Assembly: GCA_002436505.1 (NCBI GenBank)
Contig: DJML01000067.1
Location: 904 to 14,981 of the forward strand
DNA from: Bacteroidetes bacterium UBA6491
GTDB lineage: Bacteria > Bacteroidota > Bacteroidia > NS11-12g > UBA9320
DNA length: 14,078 bases
Direction of reading: 5' to 3'
Within the stretch, counting starts at the first letter, position 1; each line of letters opens with the position of its first letter. Shown piece after piece: positions 1 through 7,140 of the stretch. The translations under genes and the position numbers were made by a program. The notes beneath the pieces were generated by a model. It saw nothing but the letters and a program-made list of their open reading frames with translations, was not told the DNA's origin and did not search any database.

Positions 1-161
1 ACGGAGCTAACGTGACCGAGATGATCGCTGAGGTAGTTGTTGCCCGAAAACTGGAGACAACTGGTCATGAGATAATAAAGGCAATACATCCTCACCCAAC
101 GATGAGTGAGGCTGTTATGGAAGCCTGTGCCGCTGCATACGGAGAAGTGATCCATATATAA
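1..161 (+). CDS. lpdA: Dihydrolipoyl dehydrogenase (E3), C-terminal fragment
   Basis: Only the last 52 codons are inside the window; the frame begins at base 3 and ends with TAA at 159-161. The visible peptide has the dimerisation-domain signature of the pyridine nucleotide-disulfide oxidoreductases, including HPHPTMSE (bases 87-110). In E3 enzymes the second His and the Glu of this motif form the catalytic dyad. By family knowledge, the enzyme reoxidises dihydrolipoamide with NAD+ in the pyruvate, 2-oxoglutarate, branched-chain or glycine cleavage complexes. The FAD site and redox-active disulfide lie upstream of the window, so which complex it serves cannot be read here. The C-terminal tail (AYGEVIHI) is a normal E3 ending. 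Its stop codon overlaps the start of the next gene by one base (TAATG), suggesting cotranscription and coupled translation. Confidence 0.88.
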   Translation, partial: GANVTEMIAEVVVARKLETTGHEIIKAIHPHPTMSEAVMEACAAAYGEVIHI

Positions 162-796
162 TGATCAGCTTACATAGCATAACGGTTAACCCTTTCCAGG
201 AGAACACCTATTTCCTCTGGGATGAAACCGGGTCGTGTGCTATAATTGATCCGGGATGTTCTAATCCAAATGAGGAGGACATGCTCGTCCATTTTATAGA
301 GCAGAGGGGTCTTAAGCCTCAAATAATCATTAATACTCATGCTCATATTGACCATATTCTCGGCAACAGGTTTGTTGCTGATAAGTTCGGTATAGATCTT
401 ATGCTGCATAAAAATGATCTGCCTACATTGAATGCAGGAGAAATTGTGGCAAGTCAATATGGCATTCCTTATAAAATTTCACCAGAACCAACCGGATTTT
501 TAACTGAAGGGCCTGCTGTGTTATTTGGCAACAGTGAAATAGAAATTGCATACACACCCGGGCACTCGCCTGGAAGTGTTTGTCTTATCCTGAGAAAGGA
601 GAAAAAAGTCATTGGTGGTGATGTTTTATTCTACAATAGTATAGGAAGAACAGACCTGCCGGGGGGAAATCACGAACAGCTGCTAGATTCAATCCGTAAG
701 GAGTTATATACGTTACCGGATGATTTTACGGTCTATCCGGGACACGGACCTTCCACCAGCATCGGATTCGAAAAACAGACCAATCCTTTTACCTGA
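161..796 (+). CDS. Metallo-beta-lactamase-fold hydrolase, glyoxalase II-like (YcbL-type)
   Basis: This 211-residue protein carries a complete set of MBL-fold zinc ligands: THAHIDH with H60, H62, D64 and H65, then H135 in TPGHSPGS, D154 in GGDVLF, and H195 in YPGHGP. The GHSPGS and YPGHG motifs and the short length fit the glyoxalase II-like/YcbL group, which hydrolyses thioesters such as S-D-lactoylglutathione or related acyl thiols. The long C-terminal substrate-binding domain of classical glyoxalase II is missing, so the substrate is uncertain; in an organism likely to use bacillithiol, a non-glutathione thioester is possible (inference). The ATG overlaps the lpdA stop (TAATG), so the two are probably cotranscribed. 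The TGA stop at 794-796 directly abuts the stop codon of the opposing gene. Confidence 0.85.
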   Translation: MISLHSITVNPFQENTYFLWDETGSCAIIDPGCSNPNEEDMLVHFIEQRGLKPQIIINTHAHIDHILGNRFVADKFGIDLMLHKNDLPTLNAGEIVASQYGIPYKISPEPTGFLTEGPAVLFGNSEIEIAYTPGHSPGSVCLILRKEKKVIGGDVLFYNSIGRTDLPGGNHEQLLDSIRKELYTLPDDFTVYPGHGPSTSIGFEKQTNPFT

Positions 797-2596
797 TCAT
801 CCCGACACCTCCACTTTTGCCAACTCAAATTTATACCTGAGAAGATCTTCAAGTGCAGTTATGGCGACATTGTCCAAACCGTTCAATACGGAACTGAACA
901 ATTGCTGGTAATAAGCAATGCCTTCATTCAGGTTAGATTCAAAAGCCCGGATATACCGTTCAACTTTGCCTTTGCCAATTGAGGACTGGCTTATCTTCTC
1001 TTTAAAATGTTCCAAATACATCCCAAGTTCTTTGATGAACATATGCGGGCGGTCCGTTCTGGCAATAACATTTTCCCGGCCGTATATGTGATCGACCATT
1101 CGTTGCAGCGATAGTATCTCAGAGAAATAAGCAATATTCGGACCCGGGCAGATGCTAACTCCGGTGCCATTGGACCCGTGATCAAGTTCATTCAAGATCA
1201 ATGCAGATGTTGTTAATCCGACACAAATACAGGATTTTTCAACTATCGCATTGTACCTTTTCTGATATTCTACCGGGTCAAAACATTTACTTTTAAGATC
1301 TTCAATTGCCTTGCTCTGGAATGCCCGGGACGCCGTACACAAGGGTTTCTCAGAATAGGAAGTATCTGATGCCAGGTATTTATTTGTGCAGGGGCTCCCC
1401 GGTTTATTTTCAATGATCCTTTCCTCTTTCTCAATGTCCTTCGTATTGCCTCTAATGTTGTTAAAAGGGACCCCCAGAGGTGAAACATTGCTCAAATAAA
1501 GATCATCCTCCTTCGCATTTTTCAGTAGGTCCAATGTAGGAATGTCAACACTTGTCACCTCAGGCACAAGCAAGAAAGGGCTGCCCCATCCCACTGAATT
1601 CAATTTATAATGCTCCACCAGGAACCGGTGTTCCTCTGAGGTTCCTACACCGCCCTGTGCGCTTATCTTTACGGCAGGAGAGACCAAAGGGACTTGACGT
1701 CCTTTTTCTGAAAGGGAAAGAGCCAACAGTTCAAATGCCTCGTTCACCAGTTCATCCTTCATCATTTTAAAATCCTCAAGGATAGGGCCCATCAGATACC
1801 CGTCAGTTGCAAACGCATGCCCGCCGCAGTTCAAACCGGATTCTATCCTGTATTCAGATACCCAGAGTCCTTTCTTTGCAAAATACTTGCTTTGAATCCT
1901 TGCTGACCGGACATCGCTCACTTTCAGAATTATCTTTTTTCTTATTTCTCCATTGGTGTCCGGATAAAAGTCATCAAAAAGACTGGTATAATCCACCAGA
2001 CTCGGGTTCATGCCTGCCGAAAAAACTACGGAAGAACTCAGCTCACTCATCGCAAAACCTCTTAAGGCAGCATGAGCATCATTGAATTCTTTCGGGAGTG
2101 GTTTACCTTCCCTGTAGTTAACCTTATCGACCTTCGACATAATATTAACGTCAATATCTCCGAGTGTAAGCTGATCACGAAGATCTTCCTGCATTTGATA
2201 ACGTGCAACGGGATCGCTTTCATTCAGCATTCGTTTGTATTCACTTTTGAGCACTGAAGAATCCGGCAACAGGTTAAAGTACTTATTGATATCACTTCCT
2301 TCTGTAAAAGAAGCTGTTCTGACCTTTATAAAGTTCTCATTGCTGATCTCGTTGAGCAGATTCAGGTATGCGGTGATCCTTTTAGCCCTGCTGTCATTTT
2401 CTTCAACAGGAATAGGAAGATATGGTTTCCGATATAAACCGGTAATTCGCTGTCTCATTTTTTCAATAAGGAGGTCATCCATAATTGACACCACAGAGCT
2501 TATCCCAAAGTGAACTACACGAAGGGGTGTGTCAATGGTGAATCCAATGCCCATTACAGGAATATGGAAAGTATGTTCTGATCTGTTTCTTGTCAT
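797..2596 (-). CDS. Conserved-looking protein of unknown function, cysteine-rich, possible FMN/TIM-barrel enzyme
   Basis: I cannot assign this 599-residue protein to a named family. Seen directly: no signal peptide or membrane segment, so probably cytoplasmic. An N-terminal segment (residues 13-41) contains PVMGIGFTIDTPLRV and GISSVVSIMDD, resembling the opening beta strands of nitronate monooxygenase/FabK-like FMN enzymes. NCGGHAF is at 256-262, and a glycine-rich ISAQGGVGT at 311-319 is followed by SVGWGSPFLLVPE, as in a TIM-barrel phosphate-binding loop. Cysteines are C257, C403, C420, C438, C456, C458 and C483. The C-terminal 110 residues look helical. The FMN/TIM-barrel assignment is inference from motif shape only. 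An in-frame TAA lies two codons before the ATG, which fixes the start at or after 2596. A promoter-like motif is at 2802-2810 on the same strand. The gene converges on the MBL hydrolase with no gap and is divergent from the PaaN gene. Confidence 0.7.
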   Translation of the reverse strand: MTRNRSEHTFHIPVMGIGFTIDTPLRVVHFGISSVVSIMDDLLIEKMRQRITGLYRKPYLPIPVEENDSRAKRITAYLNLLNEISNENFIKVRTASFTEGSDINKYFNLLPDSSVLKSEYKRMLNESDPVARYQMQEDLRDQLTLGDIDVNIMSKVDKVNYREGKPLPKEFNDAHAALRGFAMSELSSSVVFSAGMNPSLVDYTSLFDDFYPDTNGEIRKKIILKVSDVRSARIQSKYFAKKGLWVSEYRIESGLNCGGHAFATDGYLMGPILEDFKMMKDELVNEAFELLALSLSEKGRQVPLVSPAVKISAQGGVGTSEEHRFLVEHYKLNSVGWGSPFLLVPEVTSVDIPTLDLLKNAKEDDLYLSNVSPLGVPFNNIRGNTKDIEKEERIIENKPGSPCTNKYLASDTSYSEKPLCTASRAFQSKAIEDLKSKCFDPVEYQKRYNAIVEKSCICVGLTTSALILNELDHGSNGTGVSICPGPNIAYFSEILSLQRMVDHIYGRENVIARTDRPHMFIKELGMYLEHFKEKISQSSIGKGKVERYIRAFESNLNEGIAYYQQLFSSVLNGLDNVAITALEDLLRYKFELAKVEVSG

Positions 2597-2801
2597 AAAT
2601 TATTCTTTCTAGCATTTCTCTGCTCTCTGCCCTTCAGCAGCAACGGTTCGGTCAACTCCAACGACTTACGGTAGACATTGACCAGCCAAACATGGCCTGA
2701 TGATACTCTTTTTATTGTCACCTAAAGAAGCAAAATCTGATAAGAACAATGCACAGGTGAATTGATCGATCCGGACTTTAGAACAAAAGCAGAATAGCGC
2801 T

Positions 2802-2810
2802 GCAAAATTA
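2802..2810 (-). promoter_or_regulatory. Bacteroidota -7 element candidate for the 599-residue gene
   Basis: Read on the minus strand the sequence is TAATTTTGC, matching the TAnnTTTG -7 element known for Bacteroidota primary sigma factors. No convincing -33 TTTG was found 19-21 bases upstream, so this rests on one half of the promoter only. It would give a leader of about 200 bases. Confidence 0.4.
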
Positions 2811-2985
2811 CGGATGCTTATCGGGCGATAACATGATCTGGATCAGGTTATTAAAATAGGATAACAAGCAACGAACAGGGCACTTAACCCATTTCCATTG
2901 ATTAAAGTACTTTAAAAAGTCATAAAAAGACCGGACAGATAAAACTTTGGGCTTTCCAAACCACCTTCTCCTACTTTTTTTCAGT

Positions 2986-2994
2986 TAAATTTGC
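2986..2994 (+). promoter_or_regulatory. Bacteroidota -7 element candidate for the paaN-like gene
   Basis: TAAATTTGC lies 17 bases before the ATG at 3011 and matches TAnnTTTG. No clear -33 element is visible at the expected spacing. The short distance to the ATG is similar to that seen at ahcY and the bacilliredoxin gene here. Confidence 0.5.
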
Positions 2995-3010
2995 TGCCTA
3001 AATCAGTTTC

Positions 3011-4657
3011 ATGAGCTATTTCAATCAATATAAAGAATTAATCATTAGAGCAGTACAGGCACTGCATGACAGGTCCTATTTTACTCCATATCCAGAGCAT
3101 CCGAAAGCATATGACGAATCTGAGAATGAAGATGGAAGAAATGCGTTTTCATCAAAAATGAATCATAATTTCGAAGAGCTTGGTGTTGAAGCAGAGCATT
3201 GGTTAGGTGAAGAAGTGTCGCCATTCCTGCAGACCGGAATAGGGATCAAATATCCTGCCCCGGGAGTCAGCAAACTGATTGAAAGAGCCAATAATGCAAA
3301 GTCTTGGGCTGACGTAAACATAGAAGAAAGAGCCGGAATACTGGTAGAATCTCTTGAACGGGTAAAGAAGCGTTTCTTTGAGTTGGCGTACTCAACAATG
3401 CATACTTCCGGACAAAGTTTTATGATGGCCTTCCAGGCATCTGGACCTCACAGTAATGACAGGGCACTTGAGGCCATAGCCATGGGGTACTATGAAATCA
3501 CCCGATTCCCATCGGAACTGGACTGGGTAAAACCAATGGGAAAATTTGAACTTAAAATTCACAAGACATGGAAAGCCATGCCCAAGGGAATAGGATTGGT
3601 TATTGGTTGCTCTACTTTTCCGACCTGGAACACCGTACCAGGCATGTATGCAAGTCTCATCACTGGTAATCCGGTAATAGTAAAACCACATCCGAAATCC
3701 ATTTATCCAATTGCACTGGTTATAGCTGAGTTAAGAAATGTACTCAGAGAAGAAGGACTAAATCCGGATATATGCCAATTGGCTCCGGATACTGTAAATG
3801 AACAGATCACCAAAGATCTTGCGGAACATCCTGACGTTAAATTGATCGATTATACAGGCGGGTCGTCATTTGGTGACTACCTTGAGACATTGAAAGGCAA
3901 GATGACCTTTACCGAAAAATCAGGTGTGAACAGTATAATCCTTCATTCGGCAAATGACCTGGATGCTGTTATTCAAAACATAGCCATGTCCACAAGTCTG
4001 TATTCTGGTCAAATGTGCACTGCGCCTCAGGATGTGTTCATACCTGCTGAGGGTGTACATACCCCGGAAGGAGTTGTCAGTTTTGATGAGGTGGCTGAAA
4101 AGATTGGGAAGGCGGTCACCGGACTTGCAGGGCATCCAAAATTCGGTGCTGGTACAGTTGCTGCCATCCAAAACGAGCAAACCATTAAAAGAATTAAAAA
4201 AGGTGGCAACTTCGGAGGTATGGTAGTTACTGAAGAGATCACAATAGTAAACCCTGAATTTGAACATGCTCGAACCGCTTCACCTGTTGTTGTCAAAACA
4301 AAAATGGAGAATACAGAGGCCTACGAAATAGATTATTTTGGACCAATCGTCTTTGCTGTAGAGATGCCGGATATTAACACTGCTATCAGCACAGCAGCGG
4401 ACCTGGCGCGAAACCAGGGCGCAATAACTTGCCTTGCATTTACAACTGATGCTGAAATTCAGAAAAAGATCGAACGTGAAATGAATGCTGCGTATACTCC
4501 AGTTTCATTTAACTTCACAGGGGCAGCTATGGTAAATCAGCATGCTGCATTCTCTGATTTTCATACCAGCGGCGGAAATCCAGCTGGAAATGCAACTTTT
4601 GTGAACCCTGAATACATTAATAAGCGCTTTGTATGGGTCGGAAATAGATACGCCTGA
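3011..4657 (+). CDS. paaN: Aldehyde dehydrogenase family protein, phenylacetate-degradation PaaN type
   Basis: This 548-residue aldehyde dehydrogenase superfamily protein has catalytic Cys336 in SGQMCTAPQ, a cofactor-site lysine K225 in VIVKPHPKS, and Glu302 in FTEKSG at the position of the general base of the usual ELGG motif. The N-terminal ~90 residues (SYFTPYPEHP, FLQTGIGIKYP) and the departures from the canonical ELGGK motif fit the PaaN family, proposed to oxidise the ring-opened aldehyde intermediate of the phenylacetyl-CoA pathway, the role of the PaaZ dehydrogenase domain elsewhere. There is no hydratase domain fused at the C terminus, so it is PaaN rather than PaaZ. None of the paaABCDE epoxidase genes or other paa genes are adjacent, so substrate and pathway are inferred from family resemblance only. 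A promoter-like motif lies immediately upstream; no terminator was recognised downstream. Confidence 0.78.
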   Translation: MSYFNQYKELIIRAVQALHDRSYFTPYPEHPKAYDESENEDGRNAFSSKMNHNFEELGVEAEHWLGEEVSPFLQTGIGIKYPAPGVSKLIERANNAKSWADVNIEERAGILVESLERVKKRFFELAYSTMHTSGQSFMMAFQASGPHSNDRALEAIAMGYYEITRFPSELDWVKPMGKFELKIHKTWKAMPKGIGLVIGCSTFPTWNTVPGMYASLITGNPVIVKPHPKSIYPIALVIAELRNVLREEGLNPDICQLAPDTVNEQITKDLAEHPDVKLIDYTGGSSFGDYLETLKGKMTFTEKSGVNSIILHSANDLDAVIQNIAMSTSLYSGQMCTAPQDVFIPAEGVHTPEGVVSFDEVAEKIGKAVTGLAGHPKFGAGTVAAIQNEQTIKRIKKGGNFGGMVVTEEITIVNPEFEHARTASPVVVKTKMENTEAYEIDYFGPIVFAVEMPDINTAISTAADLARNQGAITCLAFTTDAEIQKKIEREMNAAYTPVSFNFTGAAMVNQHAAFSDFHTSGGNPAGNATFVNPEYINKRFVWVGNRYA

Positions 4658-4760
4658 TTTCCCGTTTGTAAATAAATAAGGATAGTTGCTTAATTGTTTG
4701 GGTTCACGTAACCGCATAGTTTTTCGAATTCGTTATAATTGCCATAAATTATCATCATAG

Positions 4761-5297
4761 ATGTGGCGTAAAATTATTACAGCAGTATTGATCCTCTTGT
4801 CTACCTTTCTAGCATATAAGGTGTATGACACTGTTGCAGATGAGTTAAGGTACCAGAAAGAGATCAAGATCATTGAGCAGGACGTTATCGAACGCCTGAA
4901 AAAGATCAGGGAAGCACAGCTTGTTTACAGGGAAGAGAAAGGCAAGTTCGCTGACAGGTTTGATTTTCTTCTTGAGTTCATAAAAAATGACTCAATGAAG
5001 GTAATTCAGGAGTTTGGCGACAAAGACGACACCAGCAGCGTTTATATTCAAAAGATCATAATGGTAAGCGTAAAAGACTCTCTGTTCAAAGATTACCCGA
5101 TTGATTCCTTACCAATTGTTCCGCATTCCGGAAAAACATTTGATATCGCTGCAAAGGTGATAAATCAGAACAATGTTAATGTTCCGGTATTTGAAGTTAA
5201 AGATCCGGCACCGGAAAGTCGTGACCGAAGGGAAAATGACAACCCGCTAAAGGTCGGTTCACTTACAGAAGCTTCTTACCAGGGGAACTGGGATTAA
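4761..5297 (+). CDS. Single-pass membrane-anchored hypothetical protein, first gene of the DUF3822-rsmD-coaD cluster
   Basis: This 178-residue protein has one N-terminal hydrophobic segment (about residues 5-22, ITAVLILLSTFLAYKVY) followed by a charged helix (about 37-63, with ERLKKIREAQ) and a GKFADRFDFLLEFIK stretch (61-75). The arrangement of one membrane helix running into a long amphipathic helix recalls pilin-like proteins, but there is no prepilin peptidase motif, so this is only shape similarity. The C-terminal third is polar and probably flexible. It most likely sits in the inner membrane with the bulk in the periplasm (inference). I recall similar proteins beside DUF3822 in other Bacteroidota, but no function is known to me. 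Its TAA stop is followed immediately by the next start codon, so it is almost certainly cotranscribed and translationally coupled with the DUF3822 gene. Confidence 0.75.
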   Translation: MWRKIITAVLILLSTFLAYKVYDTVADELRYQKEIKIIEQDVIERLKKIREAQLVYREEKGKFADRFDFLLEFIKNDSMKVIQEFGDKDDTSSVYIQKIIMVSVKDSLFKDYPIDSLPIVPHSGKTFDIAAKVINQNNVNVPVFEVKDPAPESRDRRENDNPLKVGSLTEASYQGNWD

Positions 5298-6101
5298 TTG
5301 ACAAATGTGTCTGAGGAAAATATTCAACACGCCGTCACGCACAAACTTTACCTTGAACTTTCAGGGAGCTATTTTAATGCCGTAATTACAGACAAGAACA
5401 ACCATGTTCTTGACTCGTCTTCTTTCTTTTTCACTGCAGCCGATGACCTTGATCGGTTGATCTCAACAGAGAATAAACTGCAATCTATATATTCAAATAT
5501 TCTCCTGGTGAACAGCGGGTGCAGGTTTGTGGCCATGCCTCAGTCAATTTCAGAAACTCAGGATAAAAGAGAAATATACGGTGTAAGCTATTCTATTCAG
5601 AAAGGCTATGAACTGCTGGAAGATCACATTGGGATACAACTTCAGGTAAATTATGAACAGGATGGAAAGCTAATGGGCGTTTTACGTAAGTATTTTCCTA
5701 AAATGAAAATTTATCATGAACTGTCACTTTTGCACGACACCATTCTGCATAAACTTTCTGACGAGGTTAATAACATCGTTGCACACATTACCAGGGATTC
5801 ATTGGTTATTCTTGCCTTTAATCAGGGAAAAATGATCTTCTGTAACCATTTCCTTTTAAGCGGGAATGATGATCTTTTCTACTTTGTGATGCTGACGGTC
5901 GAACAACTTGAATTTGATCCGGAGTATACTGGAGTCATGGTTCTGAATGACCAGAACCATGGGAAGAATTTCAAAGAGATGTTCAATCGTTTTGTTAAAA
6001 CCGTAGACACGCCTGAAAGACTGCTAGAATATCAGGTAGAAAATATAGATCAGCCGGCGTCCATTAGTTTTGCAATACAGGCAGCAATTCAATGCGCATA
6101 A
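5298..6101 (+). CDS. DUF3822 family protein
   Basis: This 267-residue soluble protein has the length, Bacteroidota context and position immediately before rsmD that are typical of the DUF3822 family. Recognisable stretches include KLYLELSGSYFNAVI near the N terminus, DSLVILAFNQGKMIFCN in the middle and FYFVMLTVEQLEFDP after it. Alternating beta-strand and helix patterns with two similar halves would be compatible with an actin/hexokinase-like (ASKHA) fold, but that is inference and no ATP-binding motif is obvious. The chosen start is TTG at 5298, directly after the upstream TAA, with AGGGGAA about 11 bases upstream as a possible ribosome binding site; a GTG at 5307 is the alternative. The 3' end overlaps rsmD by 10 bases. 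No established biochemical function is known to me. Confidence 0.8.
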   Translation: MTNVSEENIQHAVTHKLYLELSGSYFNAVITDKNNHVLDSSSFFFTAADDLDRLISTENKLQSIYSNILLVNSGCRFVAMPQSISETQDKREIYGVSYSIQKGYELLEDHIGIQLQVNYEQDGKLMGVLRKYFPKMKIYHELSLLHDTILHKLSDEVNNIVAHITRDSLVILAFNQGKMIFCNHFLLSGNDDLFYFVMLTVEQLEFDPEYTGVMVLNDQNHGKNFKEMFNRFVKTVDTPERLLEYQVENIDQPASISFAIQAAIQCA

Positions 6102-6634
6102 TCTCAGGTACATTCGGAGGCAGACGGTTTAGTCCACCGAAAGGGTTATCGGCCAGACCAACCACTGACAGGGCCAAAGAAGGCTTATTCAACTGGTTGC
6201 AACACAGATTAGATATTGAAGGAATACTTTTTCTAGACCTCTTTGCGGGAACAGGAAACATCTCTTTTGAGCTATTGTCAAGAGGTGCGAAAGGAGTAGC
6301 TGTTGAAAGAGACCGGAAGGCAGTCGAATTCATTCAAAAGACAACCTCCGAACTGCCGGCAGAAGGCCTGGAAGTCGTTAAAGGTGATGTCGACCGATTT
6401 CTTGAGACTGACAGCAGGTTTTTTGACCTTGTATTTGCTGATCCTCCATACGCTATTGAAGACCCGGTAAGCCTTGTAAATAAAGTGATAGACAATGGGT
6501 GGTTAAAACCAGGCGGACTCATGATACTGGAGCATTTTGACAAAATAGTCACAGATCATCCATTAAGGATCGAGCAAAGAAAATACGGCCAAAGTGTGTT
6601 TTCTATATTTCACTTACCGCCAAAACAAGAGTGA
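6092..6634 (+). CDS. rsmD: 16S rRNA (guanine-966-N2)-methyltransferase
   Basis: This 180-residue class I SAM-dependent methyltransferase opens with MRIISGTFGGRRF, the usual RsmD start, followed by ARPTTDRAKEGLFNWL (21-36). SAM-binding motif I is at 49-60 (DLFAGTGNISFE), the acidic motif II VER at 71-73, and the catalytic DPPY of N2-guanine methyltransferases at 117-120. The length is normal for the family. The enzyme methylates G966 (E. coli numbering) of 16S rRNA during 30S assembly. The ATG overlaps the DUF3822 stop by 10 bases and the TGA stop is 29 bases before the preferred coaD start, so it sits inside a compact operon. Confidence 0.93.
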   Translation: MRIISGTFGGRRFSPPKGLSARPTTDRAKEGLFNWLQHRLDIEGILFLDLFAGTGNISFELLSRGAKGVAVERDRKAVEFIQKTTSELPAEGLEVVKGDVDRFLETDSRFFDLVFADPPYAIEDPVSLVNKVIDNGWLKPGGLMILEHFDKIVTDHPLRIEQRKYGQSVFSIFHLPPKQE

Positions 6635-6650
6635 ATCGCATAAAATCATT

Positions 6651-6658
6651 TAACTTTG
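6651..6658 (+). promoter_or_regulatory. Possible internal -7 element just before coaD
   Basis: TAACTTTG fits TAnnTTTG and ends five bases before the ATG at 6664. If used, transcription would begin at or next to the start codon, giving an almost leaderless coaD message. No -33 partner is visible, so it may be chance. Confidence 0.25.
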
Positions 6659-6663
6659 ATCTT

Positions 6664-7140
6664 ATGCAAAAGACAGCAATATTTCCCGGAACCTTTGACC
6701 CCTTCACCAACGGGCACCTGGATATCGTTAACAAAGGGCTGCGGATGTTTGATAACATTATCATTGCTATCGGCGTGAACACCTCCAAACGCCAGCTATT
6801 TCCTATTGAAAAAAGAAAGGAATGGATCGAGAATGTGTTCATCGATAACGACCGGGTCGAAGTAATGACCTACTCTGGTCTAACGACCACGTTTTGCACT
6901 GAAGTGGGAGCAGCATTCATACTGAGAGGTTTGAGAACTACCACCGATTATGAATATGAAAAGCAGATCGCTTTTGTAAATGAACAGCAAAGCCCTGAGC
7001 TTCAGAGTGTTTTTATCATGAGCCAGCAGGAGAACAGCATCATCAGTTCTACGATTGTTAGAGAACTGATCATTTATGGAGGTGATTACAAAGACTATTT
7101 ACCTGAAGGTATCAAAGTGCACGAAGTAAATATCGAATAG
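6664..7140 (+). CDS. coaD: Phosphopantetheine adenylyltransferase
   Basis: This 158-residue protein transfers AMP from ATP to 4'-phosphopantetheine, giving dephospho-CoA in the penultimate step of CoA synthesis. It has the canonical N terminus IFPGTFDPFTNGHLDIV with the TxxH nucleotidyltransferase motif (TNGH 15-18), RGLR at 88-91 and ISSTIVRE at 127-134. I chose ATG 6664 because family members start two or three residues before AIFPGTFDP. A longer in-frame start, GTG at 6631 overlapping the rsmD stop, would add an atypical 11-residue extension. There is no clear Shine-Dalgarno sequence. The 3' end overlaps the opposing Nudix gene by 29 bases. Confidence 0.95.
   Translation: MQKTAIFPGTFDPFTNGHLDIVNKGLRMFDNIIIAIGVNTSKRQLFPIEKRKEWIENVFIDNDRVEVMTYSGLTTTFCTEVGAAFILRGLRTTTDYEYEKQIAFVNEQQSPELQSVFIMSQQENSIISSTIVRELIIYGGDYKDYLPEGIKVHEVNIE

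Larger units (their letters stand above)
2597..3010. other. Divergent intergenic region, 414 bases
   Basis: This gap separates the unknown 599-residue gene (leftward) from the paaN-like gene (rightward). No plausible coding frame, tRNA, insertion sequence or strong hairpin was seen. It contains two promoter-like TAnnTTTGC motifs in opposite orientations, at 2802-2810 (-) and 2986-2994 (+). The leftward one implies an untranslated leader of about 200 bases before the ATG, the rightward one a leader of only about 10-17 bases. What the long leftward leader holds is unclear. Confidence 0.5.

Noticed and set aside
2597..3010. tRNA, small RNA or CRISPR repeat in the largest gap
   Set aside because: No cloverleaf, direct repeat series or strong hairpin with T-run was found by eye.
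3392..4296. Minus-strand open frames inside the paaN-like gene
   Set aside because: They overlap a full-length dehydrogenase with intact motifs and read as reversed coding sequence.
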